DNA of 64,000 nt, from positions 1 through 64,000 of the forward strand of contig NZ_JAMBEP010000001.1 in NCBI RefSeq assembly GCF_023374055.1. The letters are read 5' to 3'. This stretch comes from Luteimonas galliterrae (GTDB lineage Bacteria; Pseudomonadota; Gammaproteobacteria; Xanthomonadales; Xanthomonadaceae). Of the stretch, positions 18,671 through 29,361 are shown in pieces. A program made the position numbers and the translations under genes. The notes under the pieces are model-generated. The model did no database searches and had not been told where the DNA came from. It saw only the letters and a program-made list of their open reading frames with translations. Each line of letters opens with the position of its first letter. Within the stretch, counting starts at the first letter, position 1.

Positions 18671-19192
18671 ATCAGTACCCCCGAAAAGCAGAACCGTAAG
18701 AATCAAGAAATCCGCGTGCCGCGCGTGCGCGTGCTCGACGTCGAAGGCGAGATGGTCGGCGTGCTGTCGCGCGACGAAGCTTTGGCCATGGCCGAAGAAC
18801 AGGGCCTGGACCTGGTGGAGATCCAGCCCAACGCCGATCCGCCGGTCTGCCGGATCATGGATTTCGGCAAATACAAGTTCGAGCTGCAAAAGAAGGCCAA
18901 TGCGGCCAAGAAGAAGCAGAAGCAGGTCGAAATCAAGGAACTCAAGTTCCGGCCGGTGACCGACGAAGGCGACTACCAGATCAAGCTGCGCAACATGCGC
19001 CGTTTCCTGGAAGAGGGCGACAAGGTCAAGGTCAACATCCGCTTCCGCGGCCGCGAAATGAGCCACCAGGAACTGGGCCGCGAGATGGCCGCGCGGATCG
19101 AGGCCGATCTGGGCGACGACATCGTGATCGAATCGCGCCCGCGCCTGGAAGGGCGGCAGATGGTGATGATGATCGCGCCGAAGAAGAAGTAG
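18671..19192 (+). CDS. infC: Translation initiation factor IF-3, AUC start codon
   Basis: IF-3 binds the 30S subunit and checks start-codon choice. With an ATC start at 18671 the protein has 173 residues and begins as Xanthomonas IF-3 does (STPEKQNRKNQEIRVPRVRV). Conserved segments include LVEIQPNADPPVCRIMDFGK and EIKELKFRPVTDEGDYQIKL. GGAG at 18659-18662 sits 8 bases before the ATC, whereas the in-frame ATG at 18638 has no ribosome-binding site and lies in a hairpin. A non-AUG infC start is known from E. coli (AUU), where it lets IF-3 repress its own synthesis; the same control is likely here. Confidence 0.95.
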   Translation: MSTPEKQNRKNQEIRVPRVRVLDVEGEMVGVLSRDEALAMAEEQGLDLVEIQPNADPPVCRIMDFGKYKFELQKKANAAKKKQKQVEIKELKFRPVTDEGDYQIKLRNMRRFLEEGDKVKVNIRFRGREMSHQELGREMAARIEADLGDDIVIESRPRLEGRQMVMMIAPKKK

Positions 19193-19213
19193 TTCTTCGG
19201 CAATGAGTTGGAA

Positions 19214-19241
19214 GGGCGTGCCGTAAGGCGCGCCCTTTTTT
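19214..19241 (+). terminator. Intrinsic terminator after infC
   Basis: GGGCGTGCC, loop GTAA, GGCGCGCCC forms a 9-bp stem with one G-U pair, followed by six T. It separates infC from rpmI-rplT, which have their own promoter at 19399-19427. Confidence 0.85.
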
Positions 19242-19246
19242 GCTTT

Positions 19247-19367
19247 TTCCCCCTTTGAAAAAGGGGGGCACAGGGGATTTGCTCTTGCTCCCCGGCTCTT
19301 AAGAGCAAGATCAAGATCAAGATCAAGGGCTAAATCTCCCTCGGTCCCCCTTTTTCAAAGGGGGAAG
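19247..19367. repeat. Paired CCCCCTTTGAAAAAGGGGG...GATTTGCT repeat
   Basis: Two inverted copies enclose AAGAGCAAGATCAAGATC, including a short GATCAA tandem run. It sits between the infC terminator and the rpmI promoter. Family members lie also at 15193, 24964, 32264, 54766 and 58067. Confidence 0.8.
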
Positions 19368-19398
19368 AACAGCCGAGGCCCGGCGCAAACCCTCTGAT

Positions 19399-19427
19399 TT
19401 GCAAGGGAAACCCGTCCCCTGCATAAT
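19399..19427 (+). promoter_or_regulatory. Sigma-70-type promoter of rpmI-rplT
   Basis: TTGCAA (19399-19404) and CATAAT (19422-19427) are separated by 17 bases. A GCCCGG-TTCG-CCGGGC hairpin followed by GTTTT begins at 19433, right at the expected transcript start. About 150 bases of leader precede rpmI, room for the L20 feedback seen in other bacteria; no such site is proven here. Confidence 0.65.
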
Positions 19428-19586
19428 GTGCGGCCCGGTTCGCCGGGCGTTTTCGCCGTATCAGGAACCCGTCGCGAATTCCTATTGGGAATCAACGACT
19501 TACAAGCCGGCAAGGGCAGGACGGAAAGAGCAGCCATCCAGGTTGCCGCCCAGGCCAGTACAAGAAAACCCGAAAGGACATCCGCA

Positions 19587-19784
19587 ATGCCCAAGATCAA
19601 GACCCACCGAGGAGCGGCGAAGCGTTTTCGCAAGACCGCCTCGGGCAAGTACAAAGCCGGCCACGCCAACCGTAGCCACATCCTCACCAAGAAAGCGACC
19701 AAGCGGAAACGCAATCTCCGGCAGACGAACCACGTCCGCGCCGAAGATGCGGGCCGTCTGGACCGCATGCTTCCGTATCTTTGA
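19587..19784 (+). CDS. rpmI: 50S ribosomal protein L35
   Basis: The 65-residue basic protein ([20 protein letters not shown]...) is a standard L35 of the large subunit. AAAGGA about 9 bases before the ATG is the ribosome-binding site and decides against earlier in-frame starts. rplT follows after 13 bases on the same transcript. Confidence 0.97.
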   Translation: MPKIKTHRGAAKRFRKTASGKYKAGHANRSHILTKKATKRKRNLRQTNHVRAEDAGRLDRMLPYL

Positions 19785-19797
19785 GGAGGGCTGAGAC

Positions 19798-20157
19798 ATG
19801 GCACGAGTAAAACGTGGCGTCCAGGCACGCCGCCGTCACAAGAAAGTTCTGAAGCAGGCCCGGGGCTATTACCACGCCCGCCGCAAGGTCTTCCGCGTCG
19901 CCAAGCAGGCGGTGACCAAGGCCCTGCAGTACGCCTACATCGGCCGCAAGCAGAAGAAGCGCAACTTCCGCACGCTGTGGATCGCCCGCATCAACGCGGC
20001 GGCCCGCATCAACGGCATCAGCTACAGCCGATTTATGAACGGCCTGCTCAAGGCCGGCATCACCCTGGACCGCAAGGTGCTGGCCGATATCGCCGTGCAC
20101 GACGCGAAGGGTTTTGCGGCTTTGGCAGAAAAAGCCAAGGGCGCGCTCGCGGCGTAA
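19798..20157 (+). CDS. rplT: 50S ribosomal protein L20
   Basis: The 119-residue basic protein ([20 protein letters not shown]...) is L20, needed early in 50S assembly and usually the autoregulator of rpmI-rplT. GAGGAGGG lies upstream of the ATG. An intrinsic terminator at 20211 closes the unit before pheS. Confidence 0.98.
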   Translation: MARVKRGVQARRRHKKVLKQARGYYHARRKVFRVAKQAVTKALQYAYIGRKQKKRNFRTLWIARINAAARINGISYSRFMNGLLKAGITLDRKVLADIAVHDAKGFAALAEKAKGALAA

Positions 20158-20210
20158 GTTCGCGATCTCCACAGATAAGCGGTACCGGCGGCGCGAGCCG
20201 CCGAATACGT

Positions 20211-20242
20211 GGGGGAGGGCGCAAGTCCTTCCCCATTTTTTT
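20211..20242 (+). terminator. Intrinsic terminator after rplT
   Basis: GGGGGAGG and CCTTCCCC form an 8-bp stem with one G-U pair around GCGCAAGT, followed by A and seven T. I looked for a Phe-rich leader peptide before pheS here and found none. Confidence 0.85.
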
Positions 20243-20243
20243 A

Positions 20244-20375
20244 CCGTCATCCCAGCGCAAGCTGGGACCCATTTTTGCTTTCAAGCCGTCATTCCCGCGA
20301 AGTCGGGAATCCAGTGACTTTCCGCTTCCGGAAAGCGAAGATCAAAATGGGTCCCAGCTTGCACTGGGATGACGG
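20244..20375. repeat. Nested inverted repeats before pheS
   Basis: The outer pair is CCGTCATCCCAGCGCAAGC with GGGTCCCAGCTTGCACTGGGATGACGG. Inside lies a copy of the ATTCCCGCGAAGTCGGGAAT palindrome. The whole element lies between the rplT terminator and pheS. Confidence 0.75.
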
Positions 20376-20396
20376 GAAGAGAATCGGGGTTCGTAG

Positions 20397-21395
<999 letters not shown>

Positions 21396-21406
21396 ACCCA
21401 AAAAGC

Positions 21407-21482
21407 TGTCATCCCGAGCGTAGCGAGGGATCTGCTTTCGGCCGGATGCGCAAGCAGATCCCTCGCTGCGCTCGGGATGACA
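21407..21482. repeat. Hairpin repeat TGTCATCCCGAGCG...CGCTCGGGATGACA between pheS and pheT
   Basis: Arms of 31 bases (21407-21437 and 21452-21482) differ at one position. The RNA would form a very stable stem in the pheST message. It lacks a T-run, so it may adjust the pheS:pheT ratio or RNA stability rather than terminate; that is inference. Confidence 0.8.
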
Positions 21483-21505
21483 AAGATTAAGAAGGTCGGC
21501 AGGAA

Positions 21506-23911
21506 ATGAAATTCTCCGAAAACTGGCTGCGGCAACACGTCAAGACCGACGCCACGCGCGACGAACTCGCCGCGACGCTGACCGCGATCGGCCTGGAAGT
21601 CGAAGGCATCGCGCCGCTAGGCGAATCGCTCGACGGCGTCGTCGTCGCGCGCATCGTCGGCGCCGAAAAACATCCCGAAGCCGACCGCTTGCAGGTGTGC
21701 CAAGTCGATGCGGGCGGCGGCAAGATCCTGCAGATCGTCTGCGGCGCGCCGAACGCGCGCCCGGGCCTGGTCGCGCCGCTCGCCCTGGTCGGCGCAAAGG
21801 TCGGCGAGATCGCGATCAAGGCCGCGAAACTGCGCGGCGTGGAATCCAACGGCATGCTGTGCTCGGCCAAGGAGCTCGGTCTCGATGCCGACGCGTCCGG
21901 CCTGCTGGAATTGCCGGACGATGCGCCGGTCGGCGCGCCGCTGGCCGATTACCTGTGCCTGCCCGACGCCAGCTTCGAACTCAAGCTCACGCCCAACCGC
22001 GCCGACTGCTTCAGCGTGCGCGGCATCGCTTTCGACGTGGCCGCGGCCTGCGGCAGCGAAGTGGCCGCGTTGGACGCTACGCCGATGCCCGCGTTGCACG
22101 GCAAGGAACTGGCGGTGGAACTGGACGCCGGCGCGAAGGTGCCGCGCTTCGCCGGCCGCGTGATCGAAGGCGCCAACGCCGGCGCGGCGACGCCGGTGTG
22201 GATGGCCGAACGCCTGCGCCGCAGCGGCATCCGTCCGATCAGCTTCCTGGTCGACGTGACCCAGTATGTGATGCTGGAACTGGGCCAGCCCATGCATGCC
22301 TTCGACTGCGACGCGCTGACCCAACCGATCGTGGTGCGCCCAGCCCGCGCCGGCGAGCAAGCCAAACTGCTCGACGGCCGCACGGTAGCGCTGGACGAAG
22401 ATTTCCTGGTGGTGTCCGACAGTCTGGGCGGCCGCGCTGCGCGCGCGGTCGCGCTGGGCGGCATCATGGGCGGCTACGACACCCGCGTCACCGATGCCAC
22501 CCGCAACGTGTTCCTGGAAGCTGCGCACTGGATTCCCTCGGCCATCATCGGCCGCGGCCGCAAACTGGGCCTGCATACCGACGCCGGCCACCGTTTCGAG
22601 CGCGGCGTGGATCCCGAATTGCCGCGCCAGGCGATCGAAATCGCGACGCGGCTGATCGTCGAAGTCGCCGGCGGCTCGCCCGGCCCGGTGACCGAAGCCG
22701 TGCTGCCCGAACACTTGTCGCGGCCTGCGCCGGTCGTGCTGCGCCGCGAACGGCTGGCGCGCGTGCTCGGCACCACGGTTGCCGACGCCGAAGTCGGACG
22801 CATCCTGCGTGCGCTCGGCTTGCAGGTGGAAGACGTCGAACAAGGCTGGCGGGCGACGCCGCCCAGCCGCCGCTTCGATCTGGCCATCGAGGAAGACCTG
22901 ATCGAAGAGATCGCCCGCATCCACGGCTACGACGCGATTCCGACCACGCTGCCCGGCGGCGCCACGCGTCTGGCCGCGCCGAGCGAGACCCGGGTCGACG
23001 ACGCCACCGTACGCCGCCAGCTGGCTGCGCGCGATTATCTGGAAGCGGTGAACTACGCCTTCGTCGATGCGGGGCTGTTGGGTAAATGGCATGCGCAGGA
23101 CGGCAGCATCGCATTGGCGAATCCGCTCAGCGCCGAACTGGGCGTGATGCGCACGCACCTGCTGCCGGGGCTGGTCGCTTCGCTCGCGCGCAATACGGCG
23201 CGCCAACAGACCCGCGTGCGCCTGTTCGAAACCGGCAAGACGTTTGCCGCTGACGCGCACGATGATAGGCATGGCAACGACGCGCCGCGCGAAACCTTGC
23301 GCATCGCCGCCGCGGCCTGCGGCGACGCGCACGGCGAGCGCTGGGACAGCAAGCGCCGTGCCATCGATTTCCACGATCTCAAGGGCGACCTGGACAGCAT
23401 CGCCGCCCTGTCCGGCGCGACATTGGAGTACCGGCCGTCGGCGCAGGTCTGGGGACATCCCGGACGTTCCGCCGACGTCTATCGCGACGGCGCCAAGATC
23501 GGGTGGATCGGACAGCTGCATCCGCGCCTGCAGCGCGCGTTGGATCTGGACACCGATGTCGTCGCCTGGGAGCTGGATTTGGAACCCCTGCTGCAGCGCA
23601 GGGTGCCGCGTGCCCAGGCCTTGTCCAAATACCCGTCCGTCCGTCGGGATCTCGCGTTCGTCGTCGCAGACGCGGCCCCCTGGGCCGCGCTCGCCGAGAC
23701 TGTCCGTACGGCGGCCGGGCCTGCGTTGAAGGACCTGCGGCTGTTCGACCGGTACGTGGGAGAGGGGGTCGAAACGGGATTCAAGAGTCTGGCTATGGGC
23801 TTGATTCTGCAGGACGAATCCCGCACTCTGACCGACCGCGATGTGGATGCGGTGGTGGCCGCGGTACTGGCCGCCCTGCAGCGGGACCATGCTGCGCGGA
23901 TTCGCAGCTGA
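21506..23911 (+). CDS. pheT: Phenylalanyl-tRNA synthetase beta subunit
   Basis: This 801-residue protein has the beta-subunit domains in order: the tRNA-binding EMAP-like domain ([22 protein letters not shown]), B3/B4 editing region ([31 protein letters not shown]), B5, the pseudo-catalytic core ([17 protein letters not shown]) and the C-terminal ferredoxin-fold anticodon-binding domain ([14 protein letters not shown]). The final region includes the conserved [17 protein letters not shown]. Length is normal. ihfA starts 19 bases downstream. Confidence 0.98.
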   Translation: MKFSENWLRQHVKTDATRDELAATLTAIGLEVEGIAPLGESLDGVVVARIVGAEKHPEADRLQVCQVDAGGGKILQIVCGAPNARPGLVAPLALVGAKVGEIAIKAAKLRGVESNGMLCSAKELGLDADASGLLELPDDAPVGAPLADYLCLPDASFELKLTPNRADCFSVRGIAFDVAAACGSEVAALDATPMPALHGKELAVELDAGAKVPRFAGRVIEGANAGAATPVWMAERLRRSGIRPISFLVDVTQYVMLELGQPMHAFDCDALTQPIVVRPARAGEQAKLLDGRTVALDEDFLVVSDSLGGRAARAVALGGIMGGYDTRVTDATRNVFLEAAHWIPSAIIGRGRKLGLHTDAGHRFERGVDPELPRQAIEIATRLIVEVAGGSPGPVTEAVLPEHLSRPAPVVLRRERLARVLGTTVADAEVGRILRALGLQVEDVEQGWRATPPSRRFDLAIEEDLIEEIARIHGYDAIPTTLPGGATRLAAPSETRVDDATVRRQLAARDYLEAVNYAFVDAGLLGKWHAQDGSIALANPLSAELGVMRTHLLPGLVASLARNTARQQTRVRLFETGKTFAADAHDDRHGNDAPRETLRIAAAACGDAHGERWDSKRRAIDFHDLKGDLDSIAALSGATLEYRPSAQVWGHPGRSADVYRDGAKIGWIGQLHPRLQRALDLDTDVVAWELDLEPLLQRRVPRAQALSKYPSVRRDLAFVVADAAPWAALAETVRTAAGPALKDLRLFDRYVGEGVETGFKSLAMGLILQDESRTLTDRDVDAVVAAVLAALQRDHAARIRS

Positions 23912-23930
23912 ATCGTTTCCGGGGAACGAG

Positions 23931-24230
23931 ATGGCGTTGACCAAAGCGGAAATGGCCGAACGACTCTTCGACGAAGTCGGCCTGAACAAGCGCGAGGCGA
24001 AGGAATTCGTCGACGCGTTCTTCGACGTGCTCCGCGAAGCGCTCGAGCAGGGTCGCCAGGTCAAGCTGTCCGGCTTCGGCAACTTCGATCTGCGCCGCAA
24101 GAACCAGCGCCCCGGCCGCAATCCCAAGACCGGCGAGGAGATCCCGATCTCCGCGCGCACGGTGGTTACTTTCCGTCCTGGTCAAAAACTCAAGGAGCGA
24201 GTGGAAGCCTATGCTGGATCCGGGCAGTAA
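23931..24230 (+). CDS. ihfA: Integration host factor alpha subunit
   Basis: The 99-residue DNA-bending protein begins [20 protein letters not shown] and has the HU/IHF beta-arm signature [20 protein letters not shown]. It pairs with IHF-beta encoded elsewhere. The start at 23931 is preceded by GGGGAACGAG and matches IhfA homologues. The position directly after pheT is conserved in gammaproteobacteria. Its end overlaps the MerR-like gene by 20 bases. Confidence 0.97.
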   Translation: MALTKAEMAERLFDEVGLNKREAKEFVDAFFDVLREALEQGRQVKLSGFGNFDLRRKNQRPGRNPKTGEEIPISARTVVTFRPGQKLKERVEAYAGSGQ

Positions 24231-24567
24231 CCGAGAGCTTCCGCCGATCCCGGCCAAACGCTACTTCACCATCGGTGAGGTCAGCGAGCTGTGCGACGTC
24301 AAGCCGCACGTGCTGCGCTATTGGGAATCGGAATTCCCCAGCCTCAAGCCGGTCAAGCGCCGCGGCAACCGCCGCTACTACCAGCGCCACGACGTGCTGA
24401 TGGTGCGCCAGATCCGCGGCCTGCTGTACGAGCAGGGCTACACCATCGGCGGCGCCCGCCAGCGCCTGGACGGCGAGGGCGCCAAGCAGGAATCGGCGAT
24501 GAGCTCCCAGATCGTCAAGCAGGTGCGGATGGAGCTGGAAGAGGTCCTGCAGCTGCTGCGCCGCTGA
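24211..24567 (+). CDS. MerR-family transcriptional regulator
   Basis: The 118-residue protein contains a winged helix of MerR type: [30 protein letters not shown], followed by [13 protein letters not shown] and a short C-terminal coiled coil ([17 protein letters not shown]). No effector domain or cysteine metal site is present. It is the conserved orphan MerR that follows ihfA in many gammaproteobacteria. It overlaps ihfA and so is translationally linked to it. The target is unknown. Confidence 0.93.
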   Translation: MLDPGSNRELPPIPAKRYFTIGEVSELCDVKPHVLRYWESEFPSLKPVKRRGNRRYYQRHDVLMVRQIRGLLYEQGYTIGGARQRLDGEGAKQESAMSSQIVKQVRMELEEVLQLLRR

Positions 24568-24574
24568 GCTCGAG

Positions 24575-24614
24575 CCCCTCTCCCTGCGGGAGAGGGGTTG
24601 GGGTGAGGGTGCGG
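24575..24614. repeat. CCCCTCTCCCTGCGGGAGAGGGG repeat
   Basis: A hairpin with a GTTGGGGTGAGGGTGCGG tail lies directly after the MerR stop. An inverted relative follows at 24706-24750. Confidence 0.7.
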
Positions 24615-24705
24615 CGAAGCGACGGCATCCATGATCGCTGAGGCGGTCGTCAGTTCATTGATATGCCCACGACCGGCGGGACGAGGCTGGAATTGCGCTG
24701 CTCCG

Positions 24706-24750
24706 CCGCACCCTCATCCGCCCTTCGGGCACCTTCTCCCGAAGGGGGAA
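24706..24750. repeat. CCGCACCCTCATCC...CTTCTCCCGAAGGGG repeat
   Basis: The copy has the opposite orientation to 24575-24614, so both may be ends of one element. It is followed by TATAAT at 24769-24774, the probable -10 of the tRNA-Pro gene. Confidence 0.65.
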
Positions 24751-24808
24751 GGGAAGCGCCAAAGCAGCTATAATCGCAACTCGCTTTCGAGCGATTTGTG
24801 TAACAAGT

Positions 24809-24885
24809 CGGGGCGTAGCGCAGCCTGGTAGCGCATCTGCCTGGGGGGCAGAGGGTCGTCGGTTCAAATCCGGCCGTCCCGACCA
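24809..24885 (+). tRNA. tRNA-Pro (GGG anticodon)
   Basis: The 77-base sequence folds as a cloverleaf: acceptor CGGGGCG/CGTCCCG, anticodon stem TCTGC/GCAGA with loop CTGGGGG, so the anticodon is GGG (24843-24845), and a T-loop GTTCAAATC. CCA is encoded. A -10 box TATAAT lies 35 bases upstream and a terminator follows at 24901. Confidence 0.97.
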
Positions 24886-24900
24886 TTACGGATCAACGAG

Positions 24901-24923
24901 CGCCCGGCCTTGCCGGGCGTTTT
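24901..24923 (+). terminator. Intrinsic terminator of tRNA-Pro
   Basis: CGCCCGGC, loop CTT, GCCGGGCG, then TTTT lies 15 bases after the tRNA 3' end. Confidence 0.88.
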
Positions 24924-24963
24924 CCGTGGTGGGATTCGCGCGCTGTCCCGTGGCCGTTGAAAT

Positions 24964-25010
24964 AAAAAGCAAATCCTCCTCGGTCCCCCCTTTTTCAAAG
25001 GGGGAGGAAC
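24964..25010. repeat. Half copy of the CCCCCTTTTTCAAAGGGGG repeat
   Basis: AAAAAGCAAATCCTCC followed by CCCCCCTTTTTCAAAGGGGG matches one arm of the paired element seen at 58067 and 32264. The second arm is missing. Confidence 0.7.
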
Positions 25011-25113
25011 AACTGCAAAGCGGAGAGGAACAGCCGTGAATCGGACCGGCTGCACAGCACGTTGGCCGCAGGTCAGGTAGGGTGCGTCCCAACTCCGCGC
25101 AAGGACGTCACGC

Positions 25114-25425
25114 ATGAAACGTCTACTGGCACTGACACTGCTGTTGGCATCGGCGGCGCAGGCCCAGGACAGCCAACCCGTGCCGCCGCACGAGGAATTC
25201 GTCGATCGCCAATGCTTGCCCGCGATGCTGCGCGAGGTGGGCGACGCGCCGCCGCAGCGCATCGCCGCGCGCGCCGCGTGCGAGTGCAGCTACCGCCAGC
25301 TGTCCGGCCTGGAGACGATGACCCAGGCGCAGTTCGATGCGGCCGCGACGGTGTGCCGGTACGAATTCCAGCAGGACGGCGAAGGCTTCATGCAGAAATA
25401 CGCGTCTCCGGACGACAGCCAGTAG
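25114..25425 (+). CDS. Small exported protein of unknown function
   Basis: The 103-residue product starts with a clear signal peptide (MKRLLALTLLLASAAQAQ). The mature part of about 85 residues carries four cysteines (RQCLPAM, ACECSY, VCRYEF), which could form two disulfides in the periplasm. AAGGA lies before the ATG. I do not recognise the family. It lies in the same direction as the TraB-like gene that follows after 56 bases. Confidence 0.75.
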   Translation: MKRLLALTLLLASAAQAQDSQPVPPHEEFVDRQCLPAMLREVGDAPPQRIAARAACECSYRQLSGLETMTQAQFDAAATVCRYEFQQDGEGFMQKYASPDDSQ

Positions 25426-25481
25426 CTTTGCGTTCACCGCCGCCCGCGAAAATATGCGGATCGGCCTTTCGGAGACGATGC

Positions 25482-26519
25482 ATGCGGGGGATCCTCTTGT
25501 GCCTGGCATTGGCGGCGCTGCCGTGGGTCGCGAACGCGCAGTCAACGGCTGCCGATGAGCCGCTTCCATCGCCGGCGATCGCGCTTCCGGCGAAGCAAGA
25601 CGGCGCGATCGTCGATCTGCAGGCTGTGGTCGTCTCCGGCAGCCAGCCCGGCCCGGGCTTGTGGCGCGTCAGCAAGGGCGACCATGTGCTGTGGATACTC
25701 GGCACGCAATCGCCGCTGCCGCGACGGATGGAATGGGAAAGCGGCCCGGTCGAGAAAGTGGTGTCGCAATCGCAGGAAGTGATCCAGCCGCCTTCGGTCG
25801 GGGTGAAGGCGGACGTGGGTTTCTTCCGCATGCTGGGCCTGATCCCCAGTGCTTTGAAAGCGCGGCGCAATCCCGACGACAAGACCTTGCAGCAGGTGGT
25901 GCCCGCGGACCAGTACGCGCGCTGGCAACGGCTGAAAGCGCATTACATCGGCAAGGATCGCGGCATCGAGCGTTGGCGGCCGGTATTCGCGGCCCTGGAG
26001 CTGTACGACAAGGCGATCGAGAAATCGGGCATGACCACGTCCGGCGTGGTCGCGCCCGTCGTGGCGAAGATGGCCAAGCGCTACAACGTGAAAGTCACGC
26101 CGGCGAAAGTCGAGATCCCCATCGCCGAACCCAGGCGTGCGCTCAAGGAATTCTCCACGGCGTCGCTGGACGATCTGCAATGCTTCGAGAAAACGCTGGA
26201 CCGGATCCAGGGCGATCTGGACAACATGGTCGCGCGCGCCAACGCCTGGGCGGTCGGCGACATCAACTTGTTGCGCGACTTGCCGGCCAACAGCCAGTTC
26301 GCGGCTTGCAGCGCCGCGTTCACCGAAGCGGGCTTGGCGCGCAAATACGGCATGAGCGACCTGGCCAAGCAAGTCGAACGCAAATGGCTGTCCGTCGCCG
26401 AGGCGGCGCTGGCCAACAACGCATCGACGTTCGCGATGCTGCCGATCGGAGAATTGCTGAAGACCGACGGCTACATGGCGAAGCTGCAGGCCAAGGGCTA
26501 CCAGGTGCAAGCGCCGTAA
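25482..26519 (+). CDS. Exported TraB/GumN-family protein
   Basis: The 345-residue protein has a signal peptide (MRGILLCLALAALPWVANAQ) and GLWRVSKGDHVLWILGTQSPLPRRMEW, the N-terminal signature of the TraB/GumN family, whose folds resemble erythromycin-esterase-like or protease domains. GGAGACG precedes the ATG at 25482, which decides the start; the open frame upstream overlaps the previous gene. It is probably periplasmic. The biochemical function of this family in bacteria is not settled; GumN lies in xanthan loci of Xanthomonas but is not essential for xanthan. Confidence 0.85.
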   Translation: MRGILLCLALAALPWVANAQSTAADEPLPSPAIALPAKQDGAIVDLQAVVVSGSQPGPGLWRVSKGDHVLWILGTQSPLPRRMEWESGPVEKVVSQSQEVIQPPSVGVKADVGFFRMLGLIPSALKARRNPDDKTLQQVVPADQYARWQRLKAHYIGKDRGIERWRPVFAALELYDKAIEKSGMTTSGVVAPVVAKMAKRYNVKVTPAKVEIPIAEPRRALKEFSTASLDDLQCFEKTLDRIQGDLDNMVARANAWAVGDINLLRDLPANSQFAACSAAFTEAGLARKYGMSDLAKQVERKWLSVAEAALANNASTFAMLPIGELLKTDGYMAKLQAKGYQVQAP

Positions 26520-26536
26520 GAGCGCCTCGCACATAT

Positions 26537-26614
26537 TGTGGGAGCGGCTTTGGCCGCGAGCTCTTCCGGCCAGAATCGCAACCGTAAAAGCTCGCGGCTA
26601 AAGCCGCTCCCACA
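26537..26614. repeat. Paired GTGGGAGCGGCTTTGGCCGCGAGC repeat
   Basis: Inverted copies separate the convergent TraB-like and ankyrin genes. They may serve as a hairpin transcript end for both. Confidence 0.8.
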
Positions 26615-26623
26615 AAAAAAGCG

Positions 26624-27310
26624 TCACCCGCGATCGGAAGAATGCGGCTTGCCCAGCACGAACGCGGACAGCCCCTCGTCGCCGCCGCGATGGATGCGGT
26701 GCGGCCCGTAGCACAGCATCCGTAGGATCGGCCGTGGACGCGCGTGCCAGCTGCCCCAGCTCAACGGCGAATCGCCGTTCGCATCCTTGGCGTCCAGCGC
26801 GGCGCCGGCGTCGAGCAGCAACCGGATCGTGCGTTCGCCGCCGAACGCGGCGGCGCGGTGCAGCGGCGTCTCGCCGTAAGTCCTGCAGTCGCGCATGAAC
26901 GAGTCCGTCTCCACGCCGGGATGCGTGGCGCGATTGGGGTCCGCGCCGTGGGCGAGCAGAACTTCAAGCACCAGGTCGTAACGAATCCGGTCGGTATTGC
27001 ACAAGGCCGAGTGCAGTGGCGTTTCGCCGGTTCCGGGCAGGGCATGGTTGGGGTTGGCGCCGTTTTCGATCAGGAACTGGCACAGGCGCCAGTGGCCGTG
27101 GAAGGCCGCGCCGTTCAGGCCGATATTCTCGCCGAGCGTCGCCAAGGACTCGCCGTTGGCCAGCAGGAAACGGATCGCGGAAACGTCGCCGTAGTAGGCG
27201 CACCACTGGATCAGCGGCACGCCGTTCGCGTCGGTGGACGCGGCCGGATGCCCCTGCGCCACGTAGTCGAACACCAGGTCGGTACGTCCTTCGACGATTC
27301 GCTCGAGCAT
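26624..27310 (-). CDS. Ankyrin-repeat protein
   Basis: The 228-residue protein has about four ankyrin repeats, seen as GVPLIQWCAYYGDVSAIRFL, GLNGAAFHGHWRLCQFLIEN, GETPLHSALCN and GETPLHRAAAFGGERTIRLL. No signal peptide is present, so it is likely a cytoplasmic protein-binding module. AGGAGG lies before the ATG. It begins 32 bases after the dxs stop in the same direction and may share its transcript. The partner is unknown. Confidence 0.88.
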   Translation of the reverse strand: MLERIVEGRTDLVFDYVAQGHPAASTDANGVPLIQWCAYYGDVSAIRFLLANGESLATLGENIGLNGAAFHGHWRLCQFLIENGANPNHALPGTGETPLHSALCNTDRIRYDLVLEVLLAHGADPNRATHPGVETDSFMRDCRTYGETPLHRAAAFGGERTIRLLLDAGAALDAKDANGDSPLSWGSWHARPRPILRMLCYGPHRIHRGGDEGLSAFVLGKPHSSDRG

Positions 27311-27342
27311 GGAGCCGCCTCCTGGAGACGCTGCGCGGAGAA

Positions 27343-29283
27343 CTATCCCGATGCGGCCGACAACGGCGCCGGCGGCGCCTGCAGTTCGGGCCAGCGCGAC
27401 AGCACCGCATTGCGGATGCCGCCGGCATCGAGGCCGGCTTCGGCCAGCAGGTCTTCGCGGCTGGCGTGGTGCTGGAATTCGTCCGGCAGGCCCAGGTGCA
27501 GGATCGGCAGTTGCACGTTCGCCTCGCTGAGCAGTTCGGCGACGGCCGAACCGGCGCCGCCCATCACCACGTTGTCTTCGAGGGTGACGAAGCCTTCGTG
27601 CGTCTTCGCCAGTTCCAGGATCAGCGTACGGTCCAGCGGCTTGACGAAGCGCATGTTGACTACGGTGAGGCCCAACTCCGCAGCGATTTCATCCGCCGCG
27701 GGCACGATCGCGCCGAATGCGAGCAGCGCGATGCGGGACCCGCGCGCGCGGACTTCGGCCTTGCCGATCGGCAGGGTGTCCAGGTCGGCTTGCACGGCGA
27801 CGCCGGGGCCGGTGCCGCGCGGATAGCGCACCGCGGCCGGTCCTTCGTGGCGGAAGCCGGTGGACAGCATCCGCCGGCATTCGTTCTCGTCGGCCGGCGC
27901 CATCACCACCATGTTCGGCACGCAGCGCAAATAGCTCAAATCCAGGTTGCCGGCATGGGTGGCGCCGTCCGGGCCGACTACGCCGCCGCGATCGATCGCG
28001 AACAGCACGTCCAGCTTCTGGATGGCCACGTCGTGCACCAACTGGTCGTAGGCGCGCTGCAGGAACGTGGAATAGATCGCGACCACCGGCTTGGCGCCTT
28101 CGCAGGCCATGCCCGCGGCCAGCGTCACCGCATGCTGCTCGGCGATGGCCACGTCGAAATAGCGCTCGGGATATTCCTTGCTGAAGCGCACCAGGCCCGA
28201 GCCTTCGCGCATCGCCGGGGTGATGCCGAGCAGCTTGGGTTCCGCGGCAGCCATGTCGCAGAGCCAGTCGCCGAATACGTCGGTGTAGGTCGGCTTCTTC
28301 GCGCCGGGCTTGCTGACCACGCCCAGCGTCGGGTCGAACGGAGACACCGCGTGGTAACCGATCTGGTCGCCTTCGGCCAGTTCGTAGCCCTTGCCCTTGG
28401 TGGTGATGATGTGCAGCAGCTGCGGGCCTTTGAGCTTCTTCAGCGTCTTCAGCGCGGCGACCAGGGCTTTCACATCGTGGCCGTCGATCGGCCCGGTGTA
28501 GTGGAAACCCATTTCCTCGAACAGCGTGGACGGCACGAACATGCCTTTCCAATGCTCTTCCCAGCGGCGCACGAAGCGCGCGGTCGGATTCTTCTTGTCG
28601 CCGAGCAGCTTCTTGCCGCCTTCGCGGATCGCGTTGAGCGTGCGGCTGCCGGTCATGCGGCCGAGCATCTTGGTGATGCCGCCCACGTTCTCGGAGATTG
28701 ACATCCGGTTGTCGTTGAGGATGACGAGCAGGTTGGGTTCGGGCTCCATGCCGCCGGCGTGGTTCAGGGCCTCGTAGGCCATGCCGGCGGTCATCGCGCC
28801 ATCGCCGATCACCGCCACCACTTTGCGGTCGTTGCCGGCTTGCGCATTGGCGATGGCCATGCCGAGCGCGGCGGAGATCGAGGTCGAGGAATGGCCGACG
28901 CCGAAGGTGTCGTACTCGCTTTCCTCGCGTTTCGGGAACGGCGCCACACCGTCTTTCTGTTTGACGGTGTGGATGTTGTCGCGGCGGCCGGTGAGGATCT
29001 TGTGCGGATAGGTCTGATGGCCGACGTCCCAGACGATCCGGTCTTCCGGCGTGTCGTACAGGAAGTGCAGGGCCGTCGTCAGCTCGATCACGCCGAGGCC
29101 GGCGCCGAAATGGCCGCCGCTCTTGCCTACAGATTCGATCAGATAAGCACGCAGCTCGTCGGCGATATCGCCCAACTCGGCTTCGTCGAACCCGCGCAGG
29201 TCGGCGGGAGCATGGATGCGGGAAAGTCGCGGATAGCGCTGCGGATCGATCATTACGGGGGAGGCGTGCGGCAAGTCCGTCAT
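27343..29283 (-). CDS. dxs: 1-deoxy-D-xylulose-5-phosphate synthase
   Basis: This 646-residue thiamine-diphosphate enzyme joins pyruvate and glyceraldehyde-3-phosphate, the first step of the MEP isoprenoid pathway. Visible motifs are [40 protein letters not shown] with the ThDP-binding [36 protein letters not shown] with the catalytic Glu, and the transketolase C-terminal domain ([12 protein letters not shown]). I chose MTDLPHASP at 29283, preceded by GGCGGGA; a frame extension to 29310 lacks a ribosome-binding site. Confidence 0.97.
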   Translation of the reverse strand: MTDLPHASPVMIDPQRYPRLSRIHAPADLRGFDEAELGDIADELRAYLIESVGKSGGHFGAGLGVIELTTALHFLYDTPEDRIVWDVGHQTYPHKILTGRRDNIHTVKQKDGVAPFPKREESEYDTFGVGHSSTSISAALGMAIANAQAGNDRKVVAVIGDGAMTAGMAYEALNHAGGMEPEPNLLVILNDNRMSISENVGGITKMLGRMTGSRTLNAIREGGKKLLGDKKNPTARFVRRWEEHWKGMFVPSTLFEEMGFHYTGPIDGHDVKALVAALKTLKKLKGPQLLHIITTKGKGYELAEGDQIGYHAVSPFDPTLGVVSKPGAKKPTYTDVFGDWLCDMAAAEPKLLGITPAMREGSGLVRFSKEYPERYFDVAIAEQHAVTLAAGMACEGAKPVVAIYSTFLQRAYDQLVHDVAIQKLDVLFAIDRGGVVGPDGATHAGNLDLSYLRCVPNMVVMAPADENECRRMLSTGFRHEGPAAVRYPRGTGPGVAVQADLDTLPIGKAEVRARGSRIALLAFGAIVPAADEIAAELGLTVVNMRFVKPLDRTLILELAKTHEGFVTLEDNVVMGGAGSAVAELLSEANVQLPILHLGLPDEFQHHASREDLLAEAGLDAGGIRNAVLSRWPELQAPPAPLSAASG

Positions 29284-29361
29284 TGTCCCGCCGGGGGACG
29301 GGAGGGGCAAGCAAAGGCGTTTAGACGCGGATCAGGACGGGCAAGGGATCGAAAACGTCAC

